NCBI GenBank assembly: GCA_964583615.1 | Contig: CAZOWM010000004.1 | Coordinates: forward strand, 39,536 to 103,535 | DNA: 64,000 nucleotides | Direction: 5' to 3' | Source of the DNA: CAZOWM01 sp964583615 | GTDB taxonomy: Bacteria > Spirochaetota > B62-G9 > DRHN01 | Shown: piece after piece, positions 17,030 to 26,140 of the stretch | Numbering within the stretch: the first letter of the stretch is position 1 | Layout: each line of letters starts with the position of its first letter | Translations under genes and position numbers: made by a program | Notes under the pieces: model-generated | What the model was told of the DNA's origin: nothing | The model's database searches: none | What the model saw: only the letters and a program-made list of their open reading frames with translations

Positions 17030-18887
17030 TACATGTTTTTACGCCCTGGTGATAACGATCCTTTTCGCAGCTGTCACCACACACGTGCATGCCGAGAGTA
17101 TCGTCAATGTTCAGGCAACGGTTGATGCGAACAAAATCGGGCTTTTGGACACCGTTGAACTCACCGTGGATGTCGAAGCGGAAAATATCGCACGAATACC
17201 GAGTCCAAATCTTCCCGAACTTGCATCCTTCAATATCCTCAACGAAAGCACGAAGACGCAAACAAGCATTTCGATCGTGAACGGGAAGACAGCGCGCACA
17301 AAAAAAATCACCTATACCTATCTTCTCCAGCCGAAAAACAAGGGTATTTTTGTCATTGATCCCATCTCCATACGCTACAAAGGCCAGGAGCTGCGTACCG
17401 ATCCGATATCCATCGAGGTTATCGAAGGACAAGTTAAAACCGAACTACAGGATCAGGTTTCCCACGGAGAGAGTGAAATCGATCTGCAAAAACTCAAGGA
17501 GGACGTGTTTATTCGTGTGCAGCCAGAATCCGGCGAGATCTACGATGGTGAGCAGCTTCTGCTTACCTACACGCTGTATTCACGCATCGATATAGAGAGC
17601 ATATCTCTAAAGGAGAGCCCTGAGTTTCCCGGATTTTACAAGGAAGAGATATTCAATGCGACCCGTCTCGAATACCGGAACGAAACCTACAACGAAAGGC
17701 TGTACAACGCATCGTTGCTGAAAAAAGTAGCACTCTTCCCCATAAACCCCGGAAGGTTTTCACCCCGTCCGCTCGTTCTGGAGATGACCGTAATATTTAA
17801 AAACGAGGACTTCTTCACCCGCTTTGGAAAGCCCTATACCTTTCTCGTGAAAAGCAACGATTTGCAAATCGATGTGAAACCGCTGCCGGACAACAAAACC
17901 CAAAAACCTTTTTCTCATATCGTCGGTGAGCTTTCAGCCCAGATATCGAAGCGGGAAAACACAGTGAACACAGGCGAGTCCACGATCTGCTACTTGACTC
18001 TGAAAAGCAGCGGTAATCTCAATTCTGTTTCCGATCCGGGGATTCAGCTCTCAAAGCGCGGAAGGGTCTACCTGTCTGAGACAATGGTCGACAGAATTGA
18101 AGAGAACGGCACGGTATACTTCGTGAAAAAATTCGAGTACACCGTAATACCCGAAGAACGGGGCCTTCTGACGATCAGCACTGAAGACCTGGTCTACTTC
18201 GATACTGCCAGTAAACAGTATGGTGCCATCCGCCCGGAGCCGGTCGAAATAAATATCACCGGAAAATCCATTTACCAGGAAAAACCCATTCTCGGAACAA
18301 AACAGCTGCCTTCTGAAGGAGGGCTCACTTACATAAAGCGTGATCTTAGAGAACTGAAGAGTACGCTTCCCTCACCGTTTTCGCGGCCTTACTTCTATCT
18401 CTATCACATCATCCTAGTCGCAGCAACAGGAATTCTCTTTTTTATCAGGCTCAAACGGGAAAGCATCGAAAAGAACGAGCTGGTATTCAAAAGGAAAAGG
18501 GCGCGCTCCTTTGCATCAAAAAAACTCGCTCAGGCCCAGAAAGCAATTGCGGAAAAACGGTTTTCTGACACAGCTGATCTCATCCTGCAGGCACTCTCTA
18601 TGTACATCGCATACAAATCAGGGAAAAACGTGCAGGAGGTTACGAAAAAAAGGGTAAAGCAGCTTCTCGGCATAACGCTCGGTATAAAGGAAGGAGTGCA
18701 GAACGAAGTGTATGATATTCTCGAGCAGTGCAGCATGTTCAAGTTTTCAAAGCAGAGCGTTCCTGCGCAGGAGCGCATCGAGGGCCTGTATCAAAGCGCG
18801 GTTTCTGTGATCGAATCGATTGAAAACAGCACGCCTTCGGGAATCCTTTCTGGTTCAGGGCGAAACACAAAATCGGGAGTAAAGTAA
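17013..18887 (+). CDS. batD: BatD, large periplasmic protein of the Bat operon
   Basis: A 624-residue protein with a cleavable signal peptide ending near AHVHA-E (27), several immunoglobulin-like beta domains (about 30-440) and one membrane helix near 470-490 followed by a charged cytoplasmic tail. The opening VQATVDANKIGLLDTVELTVDV and the later KKITYTYLLQPKNKGIFVI match the BatD oxygen-tolerance family closely. It is the second BatD-type protein in the operon, the first being the shorter gene at 13277. BatD is expected to form the outside face of the BatA/B complex. Confidence 0.9.
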   Translation: MKKTGNTCFYALVITILFAAVTTHVHAESIVNVQATVDANKIGLLDTVELTVDVEAENIARIPSPNLPELASFNILNESTKTQTSISIVNGKTARTKKITYTYLLQPKNKGIFVIDPISIRYKGQELRTDPISIEVIEGQVKTELQDQVSHGESEIDLQKLKEDVFIRVQPESGEIYDGEQLLLTYTLYSRIDIESISLKESPEFPGFYKEEIFNATRLEYRNETYNERLYNASLLKKVALFPINPGRFSPRPLVLEMTVIFKNEDFFTRFGKPYTFLVKSNDLQIDVKPLPDNKTQKPFSHIVGELSAQISKRENTVNTGESTICYLTLKSSGNLNSVSDPGIQLSKRGRVYLSETMVDRIEENGTVYFVKKFEYTVIPEERGLLTISTEDLVYFDTASKQYGAIRPEPVEINITGKSIYQEKPILGTKQLPSEGGLTYIKRDLRELKSTLPSPFSRPYFYLYHIILVAATGILFFIRLKRESIEKNELVFKRKRARSFASKKLAQAQKAIAEKRFSDTADLILQALSMYIAYKSGKNVQEVTKKRVKQLLGITLGIKEGVQNEVYDILEQCSMFKFSKQSVPAQERIEGLYQSAVSVIESIENSTPSGILSGSGRNTKSGVK

Positions 18888-18890
18888 ACG

Positions 18891-19661
18891 ATGAAAACCC
18901 TTTTCTTCTGCACGCTTTTTCTCACGCTCACAGTCTTCGTGATTCCCCCGGCACACGCTGATTTATCCGAAGAAAGTGCACGGATATACAACGAGGCCAA
19001 TGACTTTTACTCTTCCAAGGAATACAACAAAGCTCTGAATATCTACACCGAGCTCATCGAGCGGGGAATCAAAAATCCTTCACTATTCTACAATCTGGGG
19101 AACACCTATTTCAAGCTTGGACAGATCGGATACGCCATCCTCTATTACGAGAAAGCGCTCTCATTGAAACCTTTTGATCGCGACATCCGGAACAACCTCG
19201 AATATGCGAGAAGATCCATGGAGGAGCGGATCCAGCCTCTTTACAATGAGGGACTGTTCAATTTCCTCAGGATAACCTACTCTTTTGTCAAACCCAGTCT
19301 TCTTGCAGTGTTCGAGCTCGTGTTCTTTACCGGATTCATCGTTTTCAGCATCCTCTTCATTCTTTTTCCATATCACAGGCAGCGATTCAAAAAACAGGTC
19401 ATAGTCTTTGGCATTCTTTTCTTTGTGTTCGGAATGTGCGCATTCAGCCGCACGGCCTATGAGAAGGCAAATCCGAAAGGAATCGTCGTGGAGGAGGCCG
19501 TTGAGGTACTGAGTGCCCCAATTGTGGAGAGTGAGCCCGTATTGCAGCTGTATGAGGGAACGCGCACGAAAGTGCTCGAGACACGCGGTGACTGGATTCG
19601 TATACGTATAGACGACGGAAGAGAAGGCTGGATACTCCAGCAGGATATCGCACTCATCTAA
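18891..19661 (+). CDS. batE: BatE, TPR and SH3-like domain protein
   Basis: A 256-residue protein with a signal peptide (1-23, ending AHA-D), a TPR block (30-100, including LFYNLGNTYFKLGQIGYAILYYEKAL), two membrane helices (about 140-162 and 168-185) and a C-terminal SH3b-like domain (about 200-256, VEVLSAPIVESEPVLQLYEGT then GDWIRI). This order is diagnostic of BatE. It is the last gene; the convergent DUF434 gene ends 16 bases away, and I see no hairpin terminator between them. Confidence 0.88.
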   Translation: MKTLFFCTLFLTLTVFVIPPAHADLSEESARIYNEANDFYSSKEYNKALNIYTELIERGIKNPSLFYNLGNTYFKLGQIGYAILYYEKALSLKPFDRDIRNNLEYARRSMEERIQPLYNEGLFNFLRITYSFVKPSLLAVFELVFFTGFIVFSILFILFPYHRQRFKKQVIVFGILFFVFGMCAFSRTAYEKANPKGIVVEEAVEVLSAPIVESEPVLQLYEGTRTKVLETRGDWIRIRIDDGREGWILQQDIALI

Positions 19662-19676
19662 ATAAAGAATTTTCCC

Positions 19677-20399
19677 TTATTGAGCAGCGTCATCCGCACT
19701 TTCCGGGGCAGAAAGATTTCCAAGATCCGGAATCTTCTTTCCGAATATTGTGCCGATGATGAATGCCGGTACGTCGCAGACCAGAGAAACTTTTTCGAGA
19801 ATCACCGTGTCTGAGGACGCCACAGCTGTCCCTTTTTGTACTCCCCCTTTGATTATCATGAAATCCGGGCTCTGTACTGCGGAAACCTCGATCGAGAGGT
19901 GTACATTGTCAAACAGACGTCGTAAATACGCGGCGAGTTCACCGCTTTTTGAGACAGGATAATCTAAAAAGAGAACGCCCCCTGTAAAATGCTTTGAGCT
20001 TTTAATGACCCCAGAGGTTATGAACTGCACGAGCAGCCCTGCGCTCCTTCTGGTGAAATCGTCGAATGTGTAATCACCGTACTGGCCCGCGATGTCCCTG
20101 ACGAACCCGTCAAGGCTGCGAAACACCATTTTCCCCTTGAGGTAGCTCTCGAGAGTGATGAGCACGTTGTATCCGTCGATCAGAATTCTCTCGATTCGGG
20201 AGAGGGCGCACTGCTTTGCCTTTCTCCGTACAGCGCTTTGTGTGTCGAAGACCCCTCTATAGAGGATCTTTCGTTCCTCGCTATCGAGCCGGTATCTGTT
20301 CCCCACGAGTTCAATCGCCTGTTTCTTCGGATACCCCCTGTCCAGCAGGTAGGTGAGATCAGCTATCGAGTTCCGAAAAAAAATATTAAAATCCCTCAT
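19677..20399 (-). CDS. DUF434 domain protein
   Basis: A 240-residue protein. The first 55 residues (ADLTYLLDRGYPKKQAIELVGNRYRLDSEERKILYRGV) are a DUF434 domain, and the following segment IDGYNVLITLESYLKG with conserved Asp residues is the associated DUF5616-like region, which has a PIN/RNase-like look (IDGYNV, FLDYPVS). No function is established for the family; a nucleic-acid role is a guess from the IDGYN motif. The gene is divergent from the solute-binding protein gene and an inverted repeat overlaps its start. Confidence 0.78.
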   Translation of the reverse strand: MRDFNIFFRNSIADLTYLLDRGYPKKQAIELVGNRYRLDSEERKILYRGVFDTQSAVRRKAKQCALSRIERILIDGYNVLITLESYLKGKMVFRSLDGFVRDIAGQYGDYTFDDFTRRSAGLLVQFITSGVIKSSKHFTGGVLFLDYPVSKSGELAAYLRRLFDNVHLSIEVSAVQSPDFMIIKGGVQKGTAVASSDTVILEKVSLVCDVPAFIIGTIFGKKIPDLGNLSAPESADDAAQ

Positions 20400-20428
20400 A
20401 TATGGTTATATTATAGTACAACCGTATA
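20399..20428. promoter_or_regulatory. Inverted repeat at the start of the DUF434 gene
   Basis: TATATGGTT (20399-20407) and AACCGTATA (20420-20428) pair with one G-T mismatch around a 12-base A/T-rich centre that contains a TATAAT on the minus strand. It overlaps the DUF434 start codon and lies in a 62-base divergent intergenic region. It may be an operator, but the A/T bias makes chance pairing possible. Confidence 0.35.
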
Positions 20429-20461
20429 AAAGTCATCGCAATATATGGGGGCCCCGATTCA

Positions 20462-21721
20462 TTGGCCAGGAGACGAATAACGCTTCATCTTCTCTATGCG
20501 TTCGCGCTGCTCGTGCTCACGGCCCCCGCCTACGCCAGCAAGGACGGGCCACAGGCAGAAAAAGAGATCAAATTCTGGCATACTGTCGGCACGCATAACA
20601 AGGACATTCTCAACCAGACGATCAAATCCTTTAACACGGAAAACCAGTCAGCGCCTGTTGTTAGCGTTTTTCAGGGAAACCCCAGAGATCTGCTCCTCAA
20701 GCTGCTTTCTCAGGAAAATCTTCCGGATGTCATCCAGGTGCCTGTTCAGGCACTCGAACAGCTGCATCATAAAGGCCTCATTGCGGATCTCACCCCTCTT
20801 GTTTCGGATGCGCTCAGAAAAGACATTTCTCATAAGTACTGGCAATCAGTTTCCGTTGATGAAAGAATCTACGGTATCCCCTTTGAATACAGTGTTCCGA
20901 TACTCTACGTCAATCAACACATTCTCCGCATATCAGGGGTGAAGCAGGAAGTTCGGCCGAAGAGCTGGGATGATCTCTATTCTATTGCCCAGAAAATCAA
21001 AAGGTATTCGCGGAAAAAATGGGCACTCCATATTCCTATAAACACGGTTACACAGTTTCTGTCCTTTATCCAGAGCTATACGGGAATGCCTGTTGTGCGG
21101 GAGGGAAAATTCAGCGTCAATACTGAAGAGGTGGTGTCCGCGATGCGGTTTCTTCAGAATCTCGTTTTCCAGGAAAAAATAATGCCTGCAAAGGTGTCTG
21201 CGGACGAAGTTGAGGCCCTCTTTCTGAGCGGAAACCTCGGAATCATGCTCAATTCCAGCTCAATGCTCGTGTATACCGAGTCGAATCTTCCCTACGACAT
21301 GAACGTGTGGTATCTCCCTTCGGGAAACGATCTGCCGCCCGTTGTCACGGGATCATGTCTTGCCCTTGTCAGATCGAACGCGAGACGTGAAAAACACGGA
21401 TTCTCCTTTATCGAATACATGGTCGATTACGCACACGCGATAAAATGGCATACCCATACCGGAAGCCCCGCAATAAGAACGAGCGTGAAAGAATCGCTTG
21501 ACCTGCTCATCTTCTATGAGGACAACCCCAATCACATGTCTTCCGTCATTGAGCTCGAGCGGGGGAGGATATACGATCCTGAGTGGAACTTTCTCACCCT
21601 GGACAGCATAATCGGAAACGCACTCGACGAAATCCTCATCAAGGGCGAAGATCCGCAAAAAATACTTTTTGATGCGCAGAAAAAGATCGACGCCATCTCG
21701 CAAGCAAGAAATGAACAATGA
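20462..21721 (+). CDS. Extracellular solute-binding protein (family 1), orphan
   Basis: A 419-residue periplasmic binding protein of the sugar-type (family 1). The mature part begins KEIKFWHTVG, with the typical FNTENQSAPVVSVFQG, PDVIQVPVQALEQLHHKGLIADLTPL and later GIMLNSSSMLVYTES motifs. The signal peptide runs from the TTG at 20462 and ends TAPAYA-S; no in-frame ATG exists near the N-terminus. There is no lipobox. The usual permease genes do not follow; instead its stop overlaps the start of polX by 4 bases. It could serve a transporter encoded elsewhere or act as a sensor ligand protein. Confidence 0.85.
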   Translation: MARRRITLHLLYAFALLVLTAPAYASKDGPQAEKEIKFWHTVGTHNKDILNQTIKSFNTENQSAPVVSVFQGNPRDLLLKLLSQENLPDVIQVPVQALEQLHHKGLIADLTPLVSDALRKDISHKYWQSVSVDERIYGIPFEYSVPILYVNQHILRISGVKQEVRPKSWDDLYSIAQKIKRYSRKKWALHIPINTVTQFLSFIQSYTGMPVVREGKFSVNTEEVVSAMRFLQNLVFQEKIMPAKVSADEVEALFLSGNLGIMLNSSSMLVYTESNLPYDMNVWYLPSGNDLPPVVTGSCLALVRSNARREKHGFSFIEYMVDYAHAIKWHTHTGSPAIRTSVKESLDLLIFYEDNPNHMSSVIELERGRIYDPEWNFLTLDSIIGNALDEILIKGEDPQKILFDAQKKIDAISQARNEQ

Positions 21722-23469
21722 TGAATAACAGGGAAATCGCATCTCTCCTCAAAAACATCGCGGTCTACAAGGAGCTTTCTGGCGACAACCCATTCAAGAT
21801 CAGGGCATTCGACCAGGCTTCACGCATCGTTGAATCATATCCCGAGGATATCGTCCGGATCGCGCGGGAGGATGCACTGACGCACATACGGGGGATCGGA
21901 AAAGGGGTTTCACAGGTCATTGCCGAGTATGTCGAAAAAGGAAGCTCTTCCACCCTCGAGCAGCTCCAATCCTCATTCCCCAGAGACATCCTTTCTCTTA
22001 TGCGTATACCCGGGATGGGCCCGAAAAAGGTGAAGGCAGTATGGGAAAAACTCGGAATTTCCACTATGGGTGAGCTTGAATATGCGTGCAATGAAAACCG
22101 GCTCCTCACCCTCGAAGGGTTCGGCGAAAAAAGCCAGGAAAAAATCCTCAAGGGGATTGCGTTTAAAAAGCAGTTTCAGGATGTACACCTCTTTTCTGAG
22201 GCCATAACCACTGCCAGGGAGGTGCAGCACACGCTCAAAGACAGCGGGGTGTTCGCGAAGGTTGAAATCGCGGGGAGCCTCAGGAGGGGGAAAACCGTGT
22301 TCAAGGATATCGATATCCTCTGCGTTCCCGTAAAAGAGCAGGGGGTTGAGGAGGCCATAAATGTGCTCTCCGGCCTTGCCGACAAGGACCAAAACATCGA
22401 AGGCATAATCGGTGCGGGACCGACGAAGGTCTCCATCAGAAGGAAAGGAATTCAGATCGATTTTCGGATCGTGTCCGATCGTTCCTATCCGTCCGCACTT
22501 CAGCACTTCACCGGATCGAAGGAGCACAACACACTCCTCAGGTCAAGGGCAAAAAAGATGGGGCTTAAGATGAACGAGTACGGGCTCTTCAGCGGCGAAG
22601 AGCCGCTTGCATTATTCACAGAGGAGGAGATCTACAAACGGCTTGGGCTCTGCATCATCCCGCCCGAACTCCGTGAAGGGAACGGAGAGATCGAGGCTGC
22701 GGAGAAAAAAGACCTTCCACAGCTTGTGAAACGTTCCGATATAAAGGGGATGATCCACGTTCACTCAGTCCACTCAGACGGGGTGCACAGCATTAAAACA
22801 CTCGCTGAAGAGTGCATGAAACTGGGCTACTCATACCTCTGTATATCCGATCACTCGAAATCCGCGTTCTATGCGCACGGCCTTTCGCCCGAGCGGCTCA
22901 TGACACAGAGAGAGGAGGTAAGGCGACTGAACGAAGAGCTCGCCGGGTTCAGGATTTTCTGCGGCATCGAGTCTGACATACTCGCAGACGGACGGCTCGA
23001 CTACACTGAGGATGTGCTCGGACATCTCGATTTCGTGATCGGTTCGATCCATTCGCATCTCTCCATGTCGCCTGAAGAGGCAACAACCCGTTTGCTGAAC
23101 GCTCTACACAATCCTTACCTCACAATCCTCGGCCATATCAGCGGAAGGCTCCTGCTCTCAAGAGAGGGATATTCCTATGATGAAGAAAAGATTTTGTCCG
23201 CCCTCAAAAAAGAACTGGTCGTACTGGAGCACAATTGCAACCCGCACCGTCTCGATCCTGATTGGGAGTTCATGAAAAAGGCTTCCGCACGGGGCATACT
23301 CATTTCTCTCGGCACGGATGCTCATGCAATAGAAGGCTTTGATGACATCGAATACGGCCTCGTGATGGCAAAAAAGGCATGGATTTCCAAAGAAGGAATT
23401 CTGAACTCCATGACTGGAGAAGAAATCGATGAATTCTTTAAAAGAAGAAAAACAAAAAAGGGCATATAA
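21718..23469 (+). CDS. polX: Family X DNA polymerase with PHP domain
   Basis: A bacterial PolX of 583 residues, normal for the fused form. The N-terminal two thirds carry helix-hairpin-helix motifs (IRGIGKGVSQVI, IPGMGPKKVKAVW, LEGFGEKSQEKI) and the nucleotidyltransferase site GSLRRGKTVFKDIDIL with the metal-binding Asp pair. The C-terminal third is a PHP phosphoesterase (IHVHSVHSDGVHS, ISDHSKSAFYAHGL, GTDAHAIEG), which supplies 3'-5' exonuclease and AP-endonuclease activity in characterised homologues. It gap-fills in base-excision repair. It overlaps the upstream binding-protein gene by 4 bases and the downstream nth by 41 bases, so repair genes are coupled. Confidence 0.94.
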   Translation: MMNNREIASLLKNIAVYKELSGDNPFKIRAFDQASRIVESYPEDIVRIAREDALTHIRGIGKGVSQVIAEYVEKGSSSTLEQLQSSFPRDILSLMRIPGMGPKKVKAVWEKLGISTMGELEYACNENRLLTLEGFGEKSQEKILKGIAFKKQFQDVHLFSEAITTAREVQHTLKDSGVFAKVEIAGSLRRGKTVFKDIDILCVPVKEQGVEEAINVLSGLADKDQNIEGIIGAGPTKVSIRRKGIQIDFRIVSDRSYPSALQHFTGSKEHNTLLRSRAKKMGLKMNEYGLFSGEEPLALFTEEEIYKRLGLCIIPPELREGNGEIEAAEKKDLPQLVKRSDIKGMIHVHSVHSDGVHSIKTLAEECMKLGYSYLCISDHSKSAFYAHGLSPERLMTQREEVRRLNEELAGFRIFCGIESDILADGRLDYTEDVLGHLDFVIGSIHSHLSMSPEEATTRLLNALHNPYLTILGHISGRLLLSREGYSYDEEKILSALKKELVVLEHNCNPHRLDPDWEFMKKASARGILISLGTDAHAIEGFDDIEYGLVMAKKAWISKEGILNSMTGEEIDEFFKRRKTKKGI

Positions 23470-24079
23470 AATCTTTGAAATCCTCAGAGAGGAGTACCCC
23501 GACGCGCGACCTCTCCTGAACTATTCCTCGCCCTTCGAGCTGCTCATTGCAACGATTCTGGCAGCGCAGTGCACCGACGAGCGAGTGAACAAAGTCACAC
23601 CAAAGCTGTTTCAGTGCTATCCCGACCCCCGCTCCATGGCCACGGCCGGCACACAAGAACTCGAACAAATCATCAGGCCCACCGGTTTCTTCAAGAACAA
23701 AGCAAAAAGCCTCAAGGGCGCATCCGCCTTCATTGTGGAGAATTTCAACGGAACGCTGCCCAAATCGGTCGACGAACTCGCCAGGCTGCCGGGCGTGGGG
23801 AGGAAAACCGCCAATGTCGTTGCAGGAAACTGTTTCGGAATCCCTACAATCATGGTCGACACCCATGTCAAGCGCGTGACACAGCGCCTCGAGCTCAGCA
23901 CCGCAAAGGATCCGGACAAGATAGAAATGGAGTTGAAGGAGATTGTCCGGCAAAAGGATCAGACGCAGTTCTCAAAGGTAGTAAATTTTCACGGACGCTT
24001 CGTATGCCAGGCAAGAAAACCCCTCTGTACCCGGTGTAAAATATACCGTCTCTGCCCCTACCCTGAAAAAACCGCCTGA
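23429..24079 (+). CDS. nth: Endonuclease III (DNA glycosylase/AP lyase)
   Basis: A 216-residue Nth that removes oxidised pyrimidines and nicks the abasic site. The helix-hairpin-helix LPGVGRKTANVV contains the catalytic Lys, followed by VDTHVKRV with the catalytic Asp. The C-terminus has the 4Fe-4S loop C-x6-C-x2-C-x5-C. The ATG at 23429 lies within the 3' end of polX, 41 bases before its stop. Together they form a small base-excision repair unit. Confidence 0.95.
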   Translation: MNSLKEEKQKRAYKIFEILREEYPDARPLLNYSSPFELLIATILAAQCTDERVNKVTPKLFQCYPDPRSMATAGTQELEQIIRPTGFFKNKAKSLKGASAFIVENFNGTLPKSVDELARLPGVGRKTANVVAGNCFGIPTIMVDTHVKRVTQRLELSTAKDPDKIEMELKEIVRQKDQTQFSKVVNFHGRFVCQARKPLCTRCKIYRLCPYPEKTA

Positions 24080-24092
24080 TTCTCCCCCGTCC

Positions 24093-25103
24093 CTAGATAA
24101 CCCGCTTTCCCACAGCAAGCTTCTGCAGCCGTTTTTTTGCATCTTCCGGTAATTCAAGAAGCTTTACTCCGATATCCCAGGTCTTCATACGGAAGATCCC
24201 GTCGGATTTGTGCTCCTCTTTTCTCACGACAACGCCCTTGAGCTCATTCATGCCGAGCAGGCTGACGCGTTTCGAGTCAACGAGCGTCCTGTCGCCGATT
24301 TTCAGAGTGAAATCCTTGTGGTCGTGAAGTTCGATTCCCATACCTCCTTCACCCACGCTTTTCACGAGCGCTGCCTTTCTCTGCTTGCTCTCCACTTTGG
24401 TGATGCCCACTACCTTTGCGACGAGAAACCGCGGATGCTTCCGTACCGACTCGAACTTTCTGTTGAACTCATAGATTCCATCCACTTCATATGCGTTGAC
24501 ATCTTCAAGGCCGAACTTTTTCGCAATCTTCTGTATGGGCAGAAGGTAAGAAAGCGATTTCACCTCAGTTGCGGTAATCTTGTCGATGAAGATTCGGTTG
24601 TCGGACGCAATCGACATGAGACGCTCTCCGCGGATGATACAATTCCCCACAAGCGTGTAGTCTCGTCTCACAGGCGGCCCGACAAACCCGGAAATTGCCT
24701 TGCCCGTTCCGATTCCAATTCCGATCTCGAGCGGAACCGTACCCACGCGCACGAGTTCGGGGATGAGATGAAACATCTCCATTCTCATTTCGACGGCAGC
24801 TCTGACCGCATTATATGCATCGGTTTTCTGCTGATCCGGTAGCCCCCACACCGCCATCAGGCTTCCTCCGCTGATGAGTGTGATGACGCCATCGTATTTT
24901 TTCACAATGGAGCTCAAGACCCGAAAATACAGATCGATGATGGCGAGAATCGTTGCTGCATCGTGTTTCTGAAACAAGGCGGAAAAATTCCGTATATCGA
25001 CAAAGAGAGCAGTTGTCTTTTTCAACTCACCTTTGCTCTCAATCTCCCTCCCCTCCTGCTTGAGCTTCATCTCAAGATCGGGAGGTATATGTAGTATTTC
25101 CAT
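24093..25103 (-). CDS. Degenerate class III nucleotide cyclase-like domain with PilZ-like C-terminus
   Basis: A 336-residue soluble protein. Residues about 30-205 are a class III adenylate/guanylate cyclase fold (LFVDIRNFSALFQKH with the first metal Asp, IGIGIGTGKAISGFVG, RRDYTLVGNCI). The second metal Asp is missing: the usual G-D before the AxFG segment reads SGGSLMAVWG. The Asn of the Asn/Arg catalytic pair is also replaced (GNCIIRGER), so activity is doubtful. From about 215 a PilZ-like barrel follows, with RKHPR as the RxxxR part and a weakened second motif (SVGEGGMGIEL). The ATG at 25103 has AGAGGT upstream; a GTG at 25112 is less likely. It may be a cyclic-nucleotide receptor rather than a producer. 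Confidence 0.8.
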   Translation of the reverse strand: MEILHIPPDLEMKLKQEGREIESKGELKKTTALFVDIRNFSALFQKHDAATILAIIDLYFRVLSSIVKKYDGVITLISGGSLMAVWGLPDQQKTDAYNAVRAAVEMRMEMFHLIPELVRVGTVPLEIGIGIGTGKAISGFVGPPVRRDYTLVGNCIIRGERLMSIASDNRIFIDKITATEVKSLSYLLPIQKIAKKFGLEDVNAYEVDGIYEFNRKFESVRKHPRFLVAKVVGITKVESKQRKAALVKSVGEGGMGIELHDHKDFTLKIGDRTLVDSKRVSLLGMNELKGVVVRKEEHKSDGIFRMKTWDIGVKLLELPEDAKKRLQKLAVGKRVI

Positions 25104-25163
25104 GACACACACCTCTTTCTGATATCGTCTGCTACGGAGTAGCTGAAAGAAACAGGCTGGTGC

Positions 25164-26033
25164 TCAGGAAAAAACACCTGAGCAGGCCCGTCCCGAGCTT
25201 CCGAAGATTCTCATGCGATTTCGCACCACGTCCTTGATTGCGGATTTCGCCTCGAAGGCGATGTACTCGTATCCCTTCGGGCTTGTCCGCATGAAATCCT
25301 CTATTCTCTTCACCGCGGCAAAGCTCATCTCAGTGAAGAAATTTATCTTGCTGATCCCCAAACGTATCGCTTTTATTATACTCTCTTCCGGAATGCCCGA
25401 ACCCCCGTGTAAAACAAGGGGGATAGCCACCGCACTTCTGATCTTTTTCAAAAGGTCGTAGTCGAGCTTCGGTGCGCTTCTGTAGAACCCGTGGGCATTC
25501 CCTATGGAAACCGCAAGTGCGTCTATGCCGGTTTCTGCCGCGAAATCCTCGGCAAGACCGGGGTCTGTAAAAAATTCCCTTTCGCCCGCGCCTGCCGAAC
25601 CGGATGCCTCCTCTCCTCCCACCCTGCCGAGCTCTGCTTCGACACTTACTCCCACTGCGTGCGCGATCCGTGTGACGAGCCTGGTTGTGTTGAGGTTCTC
25701 CTCATAGGGCTGCTCGGAACCGTCATACATAACGGAACTGAAACCCCAGCGAATCGCCTTTATCACTGTTTCAAAGTGCAGCCCGTGATCCAGATGAATC
25801 GCAACAGGAATCTCCGCATTTTGGGCGCTCTGTATGGCTGCAGGAACGAACTGCTCAACCTGCATGTGCGGAAGGTGAACCTCTGCAATGCTCAGGATTA
25901 CCGGTGATTTTTCCTCTACAGCCGCTTCAAGAATTCCATTAAGAAAGCCGAAACTCACCATGTTGAACGAACCGACCGCATACCCTCTCTTCACCGCGTC
26001 AGCCAGAAGCTCTTTCAGCGTCACAAGTGCCAT
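25164..26033 (-). CDS. Class II fructose/tagatose-bisphosphate aldolase-like enzyme
   Basis: A 289-residue zinc-dependent aldolase of the class II family (FbaA/KbaY/GatY). It has VGSFNM at the N-terminus, the zinc ligand region IHLDHG, SSVMYDGSEQPYEEN, the second metal ligand segment VEAELGRVGGEE, GNAHGFY, and LHGGSGIPEES. It reversibly splits a ketose bisphosphate into DHAP and an aldehyde. The close GatY/KbaY-like layout leaves open whether fructose- or tagatose-bisphosphate is the substrate. It is a single gene with its own promoter; GAAAGGA precedes the ATG. Confidence 0.9.
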   Translation of the reverse strand: MALVTLKELLADAVKRGYAVGSFNMVSFGFLNGILEAAVEEKSPVILSIAEVHLPHMQVEQFVPAAIQSAQNAEIPVAIHLDHGLHFETVIKAIRWGFSSVMYDGSEQPYEENLNTTRLVTRIAHAVGVSVEAELGRVGGEEASGSAGAGEREFFTDPGLAEDFAAETGIDALAVSIGNAHGFYRSAPKLDYDLLKKIRSAVAIPLVLHGGSGIPEESIIKAIRLGISKINFFTEMSFAAVKRIEDFMRTSPKGYEYIAFEAKSAIKDVVRNRMRIFGSSGRACSGVFS

Positions 26034-26060
26034 GTGTTTCCTTTCTTTTCACAACACCTA

Positions 26061-26089
26061 TTTATATCACACTTTAGAAAAAATGAAAA
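26061..26089 (-). promoter_or_regulatory. Promoter of the class II aldolase gene
   Basis: On the minus strand TTTTCA (26084-26089), 17 bases, then TATAAA (26061-26066) preceded by TG (extended -10, TGATATAAAT). The same extended -10 string occurs before nrdJ at 37895-37904. The leader would be about 20 bases. Confidence 0.55.
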
Positions 26090-26140
26090 GATATTGTATC
26101 CCGTGAATTATGGTGTAAAAACGGCCGGTCTCTCTGTAGC

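Noticed and set aside
25161..25184. Hairpin TGCTCAGG/CCTGAGCA at the end of the aldolase gene as terminator
   Set aside because: The stem is perfect but overlaps the last codons and no T-run follows on either strand.
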